From: an uncultured Lachnospiraceae bacterium
GTDB taxonomy: Bacteria; Bacillota; Clostridia; Lachnospirales; Lachnospiraceae
NCBI GenBank assembly: GCA_934330725.1
Contig: CAKRGM010000021.1
Coordinates: 1-40,927 of the forward strand
DNA length: 40,927 nt
Direction: 5' to 3'
Part shown: one piece after another, positions 15,841-22,997 of the stretch
Layout: every line of letters starts with the position of its first letter
How positions within the stretch are numbered: the first letter of the stretch is position 1
The notes under the pieces: model-generated
The model's database searches: none
What the model was told of the DNA's origin: nothing
The model's input: only the letters and a program-made list of their open reading frames with translations
Program-made: the position numbers and the translations under genes

Positions 15841-15890
15841 TTCGACATTTAGCAATAACTTTGTCGAATGTGCACAAAAAACAAGTCGAA
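15841..15890 (+). promoter_or_regulatory. Cluster of three Spo0A-box-like sites
   Basis: TTCGACA (15841-15847) and TGTCGAA (15862-15868) are perfect matches to the core 0A box TGTCGAA on opposite strands. AGTCGAA (15884-15890) is a one-base variant. Their left-to-left spacings are 21 and 22 bp, two helical turns, so bound proteins would lie on one face. They stand upstream of a perfect TATAAT at 15934 and not near any protein start. Confidence 0.65.
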
Positions 15891-15933
15891 AATTAGTCAT
15901 ATTTGTTAACACTTTAAAATGAGTAAATGATAT

Positions 15934-15939
15934 TATAAT
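15934..15939 (+). promoter_or_regulatory. -10 box of the candidate sRNA promoter
   Basis: A perfect TATAAT lies about 43 bp after the last Spo0A-like box. No good -35 stands at 17 bp; TTAACA at 15906-15911 lies 22 bp upstream. A poor or displaced -35 is typical of activator-dependent promoters such as those of Spo0A. Confidence 0.5.
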
Positions 15940-15945
15940 TCATGT

Positions 15946-16040
15946 AGAAACCCCCCAATACATTATATATTTTTTGCTACACCCCATAATAAGTGAAATA
16001 CCTTCTCCGAAAAGGACAGCTTTCCCCGGCTGTCCTTTTT
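15946..16040 (+). ncRNA. Candidate C-rich small RNA downstream of ftsH
   Basis: From a start predicted about 7 nt after the TATAAT to the end of the terminator is about 95 nt. It contains no open frame with a ribosome binding site. It has three C-rich stretches: CCCCCC near 15951-15956, CACCCCAT near 15980-15987, and CCCC in the terminator loop. C-rich unpaired segments that pair with G-rich ribosome binding sites are a known trait of many Gram-positive regulatory RNAs. No Rfam family is recognised. The alternative is that the region is only the ftsH 3' UTR and terminator. Confidence 0.5.
16010..16040 (+). terminator. Rho-independent terminator (ftsH / candidate sRNA)
   Basis: AAAAGGACAGC (16010-16020) pairs with GCTGTCCTTTT (16029-16039), an 11-bp stem around a TTTCCCCG loop, followed by Ts. 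It would end both ftsH read-through and the candidate sRNA. Confidence 0.88.
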
Positions 16041-16054
16041 ACTTTATTAAATAC

Positions 16055-16083
16055 TTGAATAAAATCATGTTTCATTATAGAAT
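16055..16083 (+). promoter_or_regulatory. Possible promoter of the GH13 gene
   Basis: TTGAAT at 16055-16060 and TAGAAT at 16078-16083 are 17 bp apart, immediately after the upstream terminator and about 140 bp before the GH13 start. The match is moderate. Confidence 0.4.
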
Positions 16084-16118
16084 AAAAGCGATATTGTTAT
16101 GTTATTATTATTCATACA

Positions 16119-16220
16119 GCTATTTGCTTTTGAGCGAAAACAAATAGCCATTATGGCAGCTGCAGATATTTATATCAGTGTTGCCTTTTGCGACAAGTCG
16201 CTTAAGAAATGGGGATTTAT
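16119..16220 (+). repeat. Intergenic modular repeat, copy B (before GH13 gene)
   Basis: The first module is a 30-nt hairpin whose arms are GCTATTTG and CAAATAGC (16119-16148), nearly identical to copy E. It is followed by ATTATGGCAG, a divergent middle part, and the tail GAAATGGGGATTTAT. The GGGG at 16211-16214 is exactly 6 nt from the ATG at 16221. Confidence 0.7.
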
Positions 16221-18326
16221 ATGAAGATAACAAGGACCGTTGAGAATTTAACAGATAATGATAAAAAAATTTTATATATGTGTATGATACGCCCGATAAT
16301 AAAAATGAAGGCGCTGTTTAGTGATTCAACGGCTGCTTACCGGAATCCACCGGAGCCGGATCCGGGTGATATGGTGACATTAAGGCTTCGTACAGCAAAG
16401 TTTGATGTAGATAAGGCATATCTTTATGCAAACGGAGTTGAATACCGAATGGTACGTGTCAGTAATGAGGCACAGTTTGATTACTATGAGGCTAAGATAC
16501 AGCTGACAGATGAAAAGGTATATTATTATTTTAAAGTTGAAACAGGAAGAGCTGTATGTTATCTGAATCAGATTGGTGCGTCTAAAGAACATAACCCATA
16601 TTATAATTTTCAGATTATACCGGGATTTAAGACACCAAACTGGGCAAAGGGTGCAGTTATGTACCAGATATTTGTTGACAGATTTTGTAATGGAGATAAA
16701 ACCAATGATGTTCTTGACAATGAATACAGTTATATTGGAAGACATGTACACAGAGTAGAGAATTGGGATAAATATCCTGAAAATCAGGATATAAGGGAAT
16801 TTTATGGTGGTGATCTTCAGGGAGTAATGGATAAACTTGATTATCTTCAGGATTTGGGAATAGATGTAATATATTTTAATCCATTATTTGTTTCACCATC
16901 AAACCATAAATATGATATACAGGATTATGATTATATAGACCCGCATTTTGGGGTTATAATTAAAGATGACGGTGAACTGCTGATGGAAGGTGATCAGGAT
17001 AATACGCATGCATCCAGATATATATCAAAAGTGACCAGCAGGGAAAATCTGGAGGCAAGTAATGAACTTTTTGTGAAGTTGGTAAAAGAAATTCACAAAA
17101 GAGGAATGCGTGTTATAATAGATGGCGTGTTTAACCATTGTGGTTCATTTAATAAGTGGCTTGACAGAGAGCATATATATTCAAGCAGTGAACAGGACTA
17201 TGAAAAGGGTGCATACGAAAGTTATGGAAGTCCATATCACAGCTTTTTCAAGTTCTATGATGAGCAGTGGCCTGATAATGATTCATATGATGGCTGGTGG
17301 GGACATGATACTCTGCCAAAGCTTAATTATGAAGATTCGGATAAGCTTGAAGAATATATACTAAGGATAGGCCGCAAGTGGGTATCTGAGCCGTATAATG
17401 CAGATGGCTGGAGACTTGATGTTGCAGCCGATTTGGGATATAGTCCTGAGTATAACCACAGATTCTGGAGAAAGTTCAGAGCAGCTGTAAAAGAGGCTAA
17501 TCCTGATGCTGTAATTCTTGCAGAGAATTATGGTGATTCGTATGACTGGCTTCAGGGAGACCAGTGGGATACAATAATGAATTATGATGCCTTTATGGAA
17601 CCTGTAACATGGTTTCTTACAGGAATGGAAAAACACAGCGATGAATATCGTCAGGATATGTATGGCAATGCCGGTAATTTTTTCGGGGCAATGCATCATA
17701 ACATGTCACGTATGGGAGCGCAGGCAGTTCCTATTGCAATGAATGAGTTGTCAAACCATGATCATTCACGTTTCCTTACAAGAACAAACAGAAGAGTAGG
17801 AAGAATTGAAAGTGCAGGTGCACAGGCTGCTAATGAGGGTATCAATAAGGCAGTGTTCATGGAGGCTGTGGTAATTCAGATGACCTGGCCGGGAGCACCA
17901 ACGATATATTATGGAGACGAAGCAGGTGTCTGTGGATGGACTGATCCGGACAACAGGAGAACATATCCATGGGGACATGAAGACAAGGAACTCATAGATT
18001 TTCATAAACAGATAATAAGGCTTCATAAGGAAAACGACGCACTAAAAAATGGATCTTATATTCCGCTTGTTGCAGAATATAATCTTATCGCCTATGCAAG
18101 ATTTATTGGTGATGAAGTTATAGTAGTCATTATAAATAACAGTGATGATGAAAGAAGAGTAGTGGTTCCTGTATGGCTGGCAGGTGTAAGTTTTGATGAT
18201 GATCTTGAGCAGATAATGGTCACATACAGCGGCGGCTTTGATACAGGAAAGCTTGGATATAGTGTTTCAGGCGGATATCTTGATATTGGAATAAGAAAGA
18301 CATCGGCTGTTATATTGAAAAAATGA
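16221..18326 (+). CDS. Glycoside hydrolase family 13 (neopullulanase/cyclomaltodextrinase-like)
   Basis: The 701-residue protein has an N-terminal beta-sandwich (about 1-130) like the CBM34/N-domain of maltogenic GH13 enzymes, then a TIM-barrel and a C-terminal beta domain. The GH13 regions are clear: DGVFNH, GWRLDVAAD with the nucleophile Asp400, ILAENYGD with the acid/base Glu435, and LSNHDHSR with Asp514. It should cleave alpha-1,4 (perhaps alpha-1,6) glucosidic bonds of maltodextrins. No signal peptide is present, so it is probably cytoplasmic. ATG 16221 is chosen because GGGG at 16211-16214 serves as its binding site; an in-frame ATG at 16209 overlaps that site. The exact specificity cannot be told. 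Confidence 0.9.
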   Translation: MKITRTVENLTDNDKKILYMCMIRPIIKMKALFSDSTAAYRNPPEPDPGDMVTLRLRTAKFDVDKAYLYANGVEYRMVRVSNEAQFDYYEAKIQLTDEKVYYYFKVETGRAVCYLNQIGASKEHNPYYNFQIIPGFKTPNWAKGAVMYQIFVDRFCNGDKTNDVLDNEYSYIGRHVHRVENWDKYPENQDIREFYGGDLQGVMDKLDYLQDLGIDVIYFNPLFVSPSNHKYDIQDYDYIDPHFGVIIKDDGELLMEGDQDNTHASRYISKVTSRENLEASNELFVKLVKEIHKRGMRVIIDGVFNHCGSFNKWLDREHIYSSSEQDYEKGAYESYGSPYHSFFKFYDEQWPDNDSYDGWWGHDTLPKLNYEDSDKLEEYILRIGRKWVSEPYNADGWRLDVAADLGYSPEYNHRFWRKFRAAVKEANPDAVILAENYGDSYDWLQGDQWDTIMNYDAFMEPVTWFLTGMEKHSDEYRQDMYGNAGNFFGAMHHNMSRMGAQAVPIAMNELSNHDHSRFLTRTNRRVGRIESAGAQAANEGINKAVFMEAVVIQMTWPGAPTIYYGDEAGVCGWTDPDNRRTYPWGHEDKELIDFHKQIIRLHKENDALKNGSYIPLVAEYNLIAYARFIGDEVIVVIINNSDDERRVVVPVWLAGVSFDDDLEQIMVTYSGGFDTGKLGYSVSGGYLDIGIRKTSAVILKK

Positions 18327-18399
18327 AATGGTGATTACCGTACTCCTTAAAATTACGGTTGATAAAATATTGGAAAAAAGGAAAGGCTGGTAATAAGTA

Positions 18400-19308
18400 A
18401 TGCAGGCTGGAAAAGAAAACGATCAGGAAAAAAATGAAATAAAACTTAACCGTAAGATGAGGATGTGGCACAAATATAGAAATTACGCCGTCGGTGGAGT
18501 AAGTATTATAGTTGTAGTACTTATATGTGTAGCAGTGATAAAAAATATTGGAAGCGGGTCAGCTGATACGGCACAGGAGCAGACAACTGCTGTGCAGTTA
18601 ACACAGCAGACAGCAGCAGATACAACACAAGGCAGTGATCAGGCATCAGGTGATGAAACACAGAGTCCGTCACAGGAAACATCACAGGAGCAGGTTACAA
18701 CAGAACCGGCAGCCGGTGCTTCAGTTTATAAGATTGAAGGAACTCCGGAAGGTCAGGATTTTACATCAAAAGACTACTATAATGGTTCAGTATTTTTTGG
18801 AGACTCAATTGTTGATGGTATTTCATATTATGGATATCTTAGCAATGCAAATGTTATTGCTGATGGAAATATTACAATTGAAAAAGCAAAGGACAGAGTT
18901 GCAACTGTAGCAGCGGCTAATCCGTCAAAAGTATTTGTAATGCTGGGATTAAATGATGTTAACTTCGGAACAAAGAGCTCTGACCGTATAGTCAATGGTC
19001 TTTTTGAGCTTTCAGATAAGATAAAGGAGTCAGTGCCATCAGCACAGGTTTATATTATATCTATTATGCCTGTTACAAGTGACTTTGAAGCAAGAACAAA
19101 AACTAACATTAAGCAGACTGCAATAGATGAAGTTAATCAGAAGCTGCAGGAGCAGGCAGCTTCAAAGCAGGTTGGATTTATAGATGCCGCATCTGCATTT
19201 AAGGACGGTACGGGTTATCTTTCAACTACATATACAGGTAACGGAACTAATTTGTATAACAGATACTATCCATTTTTACTGAATGGAATAGCAGAAGCGG
19301 TAAAATAG
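18400..19308 (+). CDS. Membrane-anchored SGNH/GDSL-hydrolase-like protein
   Basis: The 302-residue protein has a basic cytoplasmic start, one membrane segment at about residues 30-48, a Gln/Thr/Ser-rich linker (about 50-110) and an SGNH domain. Block I with the catalytic Ser is FFGDSIVDGI (about 131-140), and block III is MLGLNDV. In block V, where active enzymes have D-x-x-H, this protein reads GNGTNLYNRYYPFLL, so both the Asp and His positions appear to be Asn. Typical members are esterases or acyltransferases acting on the cell envelope. Activity here is doubtful. It follows the GH13 gene by 73 bp, where a small hairpin (ACCGTA / TACGGT) lies. Confidence 0.82.
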   Translation: MQAGKENDQEKNEIKLNRKMRMWHKYRNYAVGGVSIIVVVLICVAVIKNIGSGSADTAQEQTTAVQLTQQTAADTTQGSDQASGDETQSPSQETSQEQVTTEPAAGASVYKIEGTPEGQDFTSKDYYNGSVFFGDSIVDGISYYGYLSNANVIADGNITIEKAKDRVATVAAANPSKVFVMLGLNDVNFGTKSSDRIVNGLFELSDKIKESVPSAQVYIISIMPVTSDFEARTKTNIKQTAIDEVNQKLQEQAASKQVGFIDAASAFKDGTGYLSTTYTGNGTNLYNRYYPFLLNGIAEAVK

Positions 19309-19390
19309 CATTTGATGGCAGATGAGAAATCGCCTGCGCGAAATTTCGCATCACCGCTTCGCAACAAAGTTGACCGGAAATGTAGATTAG
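19304..19390 (+). repeat. Intergenic modular repeat, copy C (before trmD)
   Basis: The first hairpin is missing except for an AAAATAGCA-like right arm that overlaps the stop codon of the preceding gene. Next come TTTGATGGCA, a hairpin GATGAGAAAT / ATTTCGCATC (19321-19352) around CCTGCGCG, then CTTCGCAACAAAGTTG with a small CAAC / GTTG hairpin. The tail is GGAAATGTAGATTAG. Here the tail is 25 nt from the trmD ATG, which has its own ACGGGG site. Confidence 0.7.
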
Positions 19391-19415
19391 TAAGGAAAAT
19401 ACAACGGGGTTAAAG

Positions 19416-20129
19416 ATGAATTTTCATATAATGACATTGTTTCCACAGATGATTTATGATGGCCTTAATACAAGCATAACAGGCAGAGCTATCAATAATG
19501 GAATAATATCTGTAAATACAGTTGATATAAGAGATTTTTCAAAGGATAAGCATTTAAAGGTAGATGATTATCCATATGGAGGCGGGGCCGGAATGGTAAT
19601 GCAGCCAGGACCGGTCTGTGATGCATATCAAAGCATTGCAGATAAAGCTGGTTACAGACCGCGTGTGGTGTATATGACACCACAGGGGTATACGTTTAAT
19701 CAGCAGATGGCGCATGATTTTGCAAAAGAGGAAGATCTGGTTATTCTGTGTGGACATTATGAAGGGATAGATGAACGTGCACTTGAAAAAATAGTAACGG
19801 ATTATGTATCCATTGGTGATTATGTGCTTACCGGAGGAGAACTTCCTGCAATGGTAGTCATTGATACAGTTTCAAGACTTATACCCGGAGTACTTAATAA
19901 TAGTGAGTCTGCACAGACAGAAAGCTTTGAAAATGGACTGCTTGAGCATCCTCAATATACTCGTCCTGTTGAGTATGATGGCATGAGGGTGCCGGATGTG
20001 CTTTTATCAGGTCATCATGGCAATATTGATGCATGGAGACATGAGAAAGCAATAGAGCGTACTAAAAAGTATAGACCAGACATGTATGAAAAATACATTA
20101 ACGGGAATAATGATGATATCAAAAAGTGA
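19416..20129 (+). CDS. trmD: tRNA (guanine37-N1)-methyltransferase TrmD
   Basis: The 237-residue protein is a SPOUT-class methyltransferase that puts a methyl group on G37 of tRNAs reading CNN codons, preventing frameshifting. The N-terminus (MNFHIMTLFPQMI), the DDYPYGGGAGMVMQ block, the knot residues LCGHYEGIDERALE and DYVLTGGELPA, and the C-terminal LLSGHHGNIDAWR motif are all present and intact. In most Firmicutes trmD lies with rpsP, rimM and rplS; here it is alone after an SGNH protein, which is atypical. The binding site is the ACGGGG about 8 nt before the ATG. Confidence 0.96.
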   Translation: MNFHIMTLFPQMIYDGLNTSITGRAINNGIISVNTVDIRDFSKDKHLKVDDYPYGGGAGMVMQPGPVCDAYQSIADKAGYRPRVVYMTPQGYTFNQQMAHDFAKEEDLVILCGHYEGIDERALEKIVTDYVSIGDYVLTGGELPAMVVIDTVSRLIPGVLNNSESAQTESFENGLLEHPQYTRPVEYDGMRVPDVLLSGHHGNIDAWRHEKAIERTKKYRPDMYEKYINGNNDDIKK

Positions 20130-20216
20130 TATAAAAAAGTTTAAAAAAAGATGTAAAAAATATGTACAATAATATAAAAATGGTATAAAATAATATAAAA
20201 AGCAGGAATAAAAGGC

Positions 20217-20246
20217 TTGACGCAGTAATAAGTAGTATGATATAGT
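20217..20246 (+). promoter_or_regulatory. Promoter of the tRNA pair
   Basis: TTGACG at 20217-20222 and TATAGT at 20241-20246 are 18 bp apart, 36 bp upstream of the tRNA-Phe gene. Confidence 0.6.
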
Positions 20247-20281
20247 TATCTAGTCGTTGCGTATGGTAACATTTCACGCAC

Positions 20282-20354
<73 letters not shown>

Positions 20355-20358
20355 TTAT

Positions 20359-20429
20359 GCGGGTGTAGTTCAATGGTAGAACTCCAGCCTTCCAAGCTGG
20401 TCACGTGGGTTCGATTCCCATCACCCGCT
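20359..20429 (+). tRNA. tRNA-Gly (anticodon TCC)
   Basis: A 71-nt cloverleaf lies 4 nt after tRNA-Phe. The acceptor stem is GCGGGTG / CACCCGC, the D arm GTTC-GAAC, and the anticodon stem CCAGC / GCTGG with loop CTTCCAA (anticodon TCC). The T arm has TTCGATT and the discriminator is T. It is co-transcribed with tRNA-Phe. Confidence 0.97.
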
Positions 20430-20432
20430 TTC

Positions 20433-20484
20433 TCCAATCTGGAATCTGAAGCTTTTCTTAGATTGGGACTCTTAGTTTTTTTTT
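20433..20484 (+). terminator. Possible terminator of the tRNA transcript
   Basis: CCAATCT (20434-20440) pairs with AGATTGG (20460-20466). A run of Ts follows about 9 nt later at 20475-20484, so it is a weaker terminator than the one at 20494. Confidence 0.45.
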
Positions 20485-20493
20485 ATAGTACAA

Positions 20494-20534
20494 GAAGCAG
20501 CAGAGCATTATTGTGTTCTGCTGCTTCATTTTTT
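20494..20534 (+). terminator. Strong Rho-independent terminator before nth
   Basis: GAAGCAGCAG (20494-20503) pairs perfectly with CTGCTGCTTC (20518-20527), with a T tract just after. Confidence 0.85.
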
Positions 20535-20567
20535 ACGTTATATCAGAACTTGGAAAATGGGGGGAGT

Positions 20568-20641
20568 GTGAAAAATTATGCTGGTGTGCGGATTTTTCAT
20601 TGCCTCTTCGCAACAAAGTTGCCTGGGAAATGGGGATTAGT
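20568..20641 (+). repeat. Intergenic modular repeat, copy D (before nth)
   Basis: It has a perfect hairpin TGAAAAAT / ATTTTTCA around TGCTGGTGTGCGG. CTCTTCGCAACAAAGTTGCC follows, with a 5-bp hairpin GCAAC-AAA-GTTGC. The tail GGGAAATGGGGATTAGT puts its GGGG (20632-20635) exactly 6 nt from the nth ATG. Confidence 0.72.
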
Positions 20642-21286
20642 ATGACAAATAGAACCAAATCAATAATAGAACTTCTGGATAAATATTATACAACTGAATA
20701 CAGATGCAGTCTTGATTATAGAACACCATGGGAATTGCTGGTAGCAACAATGTTATCAGCACAGTGTACAGATGAGAGAGTAAACAGGGTGACGAAAGAT
20801 TTATTTGTAAAGTATAGTGATGTTAAAAGCTTTGCAGAGGCAGATTTAAAAGAAATGGAAAGAGATATACATTCAGTTGGTTTTTATCACAGCAAGGCGG
20901 TAAATGTTATTAATACAGCTAAAATGATAATTGAAAAATATAATGGAGAGGTTCCCCGGGGGCTTGAGGAGCTGACACAGCTGCCGGGAGTTGGAAGAAA
21001 GACGGCAAATGTAATCAGGGGAAATATATTTCATGATCCAAGTATAGTTGTAGATACTCACGTAAAACGTATATCATACAGGCTGGGATTCACAAAAGAG
21101 ACAGACCCGTATAAAATTGAACTGGATCTTATGAAAAAACTTCCAAAGGATCATTGGATAGTTTATAATATACAGATAATTACATTTGGAAGAGAAATAT
21201 GTACAGCACGGGCACCAAAATGCAGTGAGTGTTTTTTAAAGGATTTATGCAGGTCTAAGGATAAAACAATAACGATAAAACAATAA
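20642..21286 (+). CDS. nth: Endonuclease III
   Basis: The 214-residue protein is a DNA glycosylase/AP lyase that removes oxidised pyrimidines in base excision repair. It has the MLSAQCTDERVN block, the helix-hairpin-helix LPGVGRKTANV with the catalytic Lys, and VVDTHVKRISYRLG with the catalytic Asp. The [4Fe-4S] cysteines C-x6-C-x2-C-x5-C are at the C-terminus (CTARAPKCSECFLKDLC). ATG 20642 matches the family N-terminus and the GGGG of the repeat tail; the frame is open further upstream, through the repeat, but that part is not conserved-looking. It is probably transcribed alone or with the exonuclease gene 131 bp downstream. Confidence 0.96.
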   Translation: MTNRTKSIIELLDKYYTTEYRCSLDYRTPWELLVATMLSAQCTDERVNRVTKDLFVKYSDVKSFAEADLKEMERDIHSVGFYHSKAVNVINTAKMIIEKYNGEVPRGLEELTQLPGVGRKTANVIRGNIFHDPSIVVDTHVKRISYRLGFTKETDPYKIELDLMKKLPKDHWIVYNIQIITFGREICTARAPKCSECFLKDLCRSKDKTITIKQ

Positions 21287-21417
21287 TATAGACATAAAAC
21301 ATGCTGGAAACAGATGAAAAACTAATAAAAGACAGACAGGAAAATTAACGCATGTCATTGCAATAAGCTGCTCTGGCATGCAGGATTATTTTGAATTACG
21401 GAAGGGCAGGCGGGAGA

Positions 21418-22143
21418 ATGATAAATAGCTATGTAGCGCTTGATTTGGAAACAACGGGTATAGATCCATCCAGGGATAAAATAATAGAAATAGGTATGGC
21501 GCGGGTCATAGATGGAAAAATAACGGATACATACAGCCAGTTATTTGATCCACATGTAAGATTAAATGACAGAATTGTAAATCTTACGGGAATAAGTAAT
21601 GAAATGCTTAATGGGATGCCTGATATAAATGAGAATATCAATGAAATCATGGATTTTATAGGTGAACTGCCATTGCTTGGACATAATATTATATTTGACT
21701 ACAGCTTTTTGAAAAAGGCTGCGGTAAATAATAGTATGACATTTGAAAAGAACGGAATTGATACATTAAAAATAGCCAGGAGACTGCTTAATAATCTTGA
21801 ACACAAAAACCTCGAATATTTATGCAGATATTTTGAAATAGATCCGGGAGATTCTCACAGAGCACTGTCTGATGCATTAAGTGCCAGGAAGCTGTATGAA
21901 AGGCTATACAGCATAAATCCGGACGATACAGGATTTAAGGAGACAGTACAGCTTAATTATTCCGTAAAAAAAGATACACCGATAACAGCCGCACAGAAAA
22001 GGTATCTTGGCAGCCTTACAGCATATTATAATGTTAAGCTTGAAAAAGAAATTGATGTACTGACAAAAAGTGAAGCATCAAGGATAATTGACGGAATAAT
22101 ATCAGAATATGGGAAAATGCCTTATTCTAACAGAAAAAATTAG
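21418..22143 (+). CDS. DEDDh 3'-5' exonuclease (DnaQ-like)
   Basis: The 241-residue protein has an exonuclease domain like PolC/DNA polymerase III epsilon. Exo I is ALDLETTGIDP, Exo II is GHNIIFDYSFL and Exo III is SHRALSDALSA with the catalytic His. These acidic residues bind two metal ions. After about residue 175 comes a separate helical domain (ITAAQKRYL, LTKSEASRIIDGII) seen in similar clostridial proteins; I cannot name it with certainty. It is too small to be PolC and may act in repair or RNA turnover. The ATG at 21418 follows a G-rich GAAGGGCAGGCGGGAG stretch. Its stop codon lies in the left arm of a perfect hairpin. Confidence 0.87.
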   Translation: MINSYVALDLETTGIDPSRDKIIEIGMARVIDGKITDTYSQLFDPHVRLNDRIVNLTGISNEMLNGMPDINENINEIMDFIGELPLLGHNIIFDYSFLKKAAVNNSMTFEKNGIDTLKIARRLLNNLEHKNLEYLCRYFEIDPGDSHRALSDALSARKLYERLYSINPDDTGFKETVQLNYSVKKDTPITAAQKRYLGSLTAYYNVKLEKEIDVLTKSEASRIIDGIISEYGKMPYSNRKN

Positions 22144-22167
22144 TACGATGTAATGGTACATCGTACT
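22142..22167. terminator. Bidirectional hairpin between convergent genes
   Basis: AGTACGATGTA (22142-22152) and TACATCGTACT (22157-22167) form a perfect 11-bp stem with a 4-nt loop. The left arm contains part of the TAG of the exonuclease gene and the right arm overlaps the stop codon of the reverse-strand gene. There is a short T-rich stretch on each side. Confidence 0.75.
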
Positions 22168-22768
22168 AGTGTGATTTTATTTCATTAAGTGACTTTATTG
22201 TTGAATTCTTTAATGGAGAAGAAGAATTGCCGGCACATATTATTAAGCTGTCAATTTTATCTTTCATACCATGTTCGGCATAATATTTGGCAAGTACGAT
22301 ATAATTCTGGCTTATATCAGTTATACAGCTGATTCCAAATTCAAGGAATTCAACGCCTTCTTTTTCAAAGCCATTGTCAAGCAGGAGCGTTCCTAAACTG
22401 TTAACTGAACGCATAAGTATAGTGTAGTTTTCATCATATTCAGATAATGCCTGAAGATTACCTACGCCGTATTTAAGTTTCAAATCAGTATTACTCATAT
22501 CTGACAGATTCACGATTTTTTTATCCATAAGAGAACGGATTGTATCCTGGTTTCTAATAATCTCAATATTATTTGTTTTAATGAATGGTAAAGTATCGGG
22601 AATTGTTATATAATCTAAATTAGATATATCTTTTTTTCGTGTGGTATTTGCTTTTGCTTCACGGTCAAGAAATTGTTTGAGTTTATCATTTTCTTTTCTT
22701 GTATTTTTACGTAGAGCCAGTTGAAGTATGACCAGCAATATTATAAAATAAGGCAGTAAAAGTTTCAT
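22166..22768 (-). CDS. Membrane-anchored protein of unknown function
   Basis: I do not recognise this 200-residue protein. It starts with a hydrophobic segment (about residues 3-19) followed at once by a basic cluster, so it is most likely a membrane anchor with the rest in the cytoplasm. The C-terminal half (about 100-195) is helical, with spacing that resembles TPR-like helical pairs (YAEHGMKDKIDSL and similar). AGAGGA precedes its ATG on the reverse strand. It is convergent to the exonuclease gene, sharing a hairpin that includes both stop codons. Confidence 0.75.
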   Translation of the reverse strand: MKLLLPYFIILLVILQLALRKNTRKENDKLKQFLDREAKANTTRKKDISNLDYITIPDTLPFIKTNNIEIIRNQDTIRSLMDKKIVNLSDMSNTDLKLKYGVGNLQALSEYDENYTILMRSVNSLGTLLLDNGFEKEGVEFLEFGISCITDISQNYIVLAKYYAEHGMKDKIDSLIICAGNSSSPLKNSTIKSLNEIKSH

Positions 22769-22842
22769 AGTCTGTGTCCTCTGTGATTATAAATTTTTAA
22801 TATAGTAAAGCCTTATAAAAGCTTCAGAATGGAGAATTATAA

Positions 22843-22950
22843 ATGATTAATTTTAATAATAAAAAAACAAAACAGATTGTTTCTGCGGTTATTGTGGTTG
22901 TTCTTATAGCAGCCATGGTCATCCCTATGGTAATATCTGTTCTGTTATAA
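22843..22950 (+). CDS. 35-residue membrane peptide
   Basis: A short frame, ATG to TAA, encodes MINFNNKKTKQIVSAVIVVV followed by a hydrophobic stretch ending VISVLL. It has a positively charged start and one membrane helix of about 24 residues. A GGAG lies 8 nt upstream of the ATG. It stands between the divergent gene at 22768 and the AIR-synthase-like gene at 22998, probably on the latter's transcript. The coding signal (good binding site, charge pattern, hydrophobic core) supports a real gene, but the function is unknown. Confidence 0.65.
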   Translation: MINFNNKKTKQIVSAVIVVVLIAAMVIPMVISVLL

Positions 22951-22997
22951 ATAATAAACCATATTATAAAAACTATCAAGTAGACAAGAGGTTGATT

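Noticed and set aside
20513..20641. Long N-terminal extension of endonuclease III
   Set aside because: The frame runs through a terminator arm and the repeat; the family N-terminus and a correctly spaced GGGG support the ATG at 20642.
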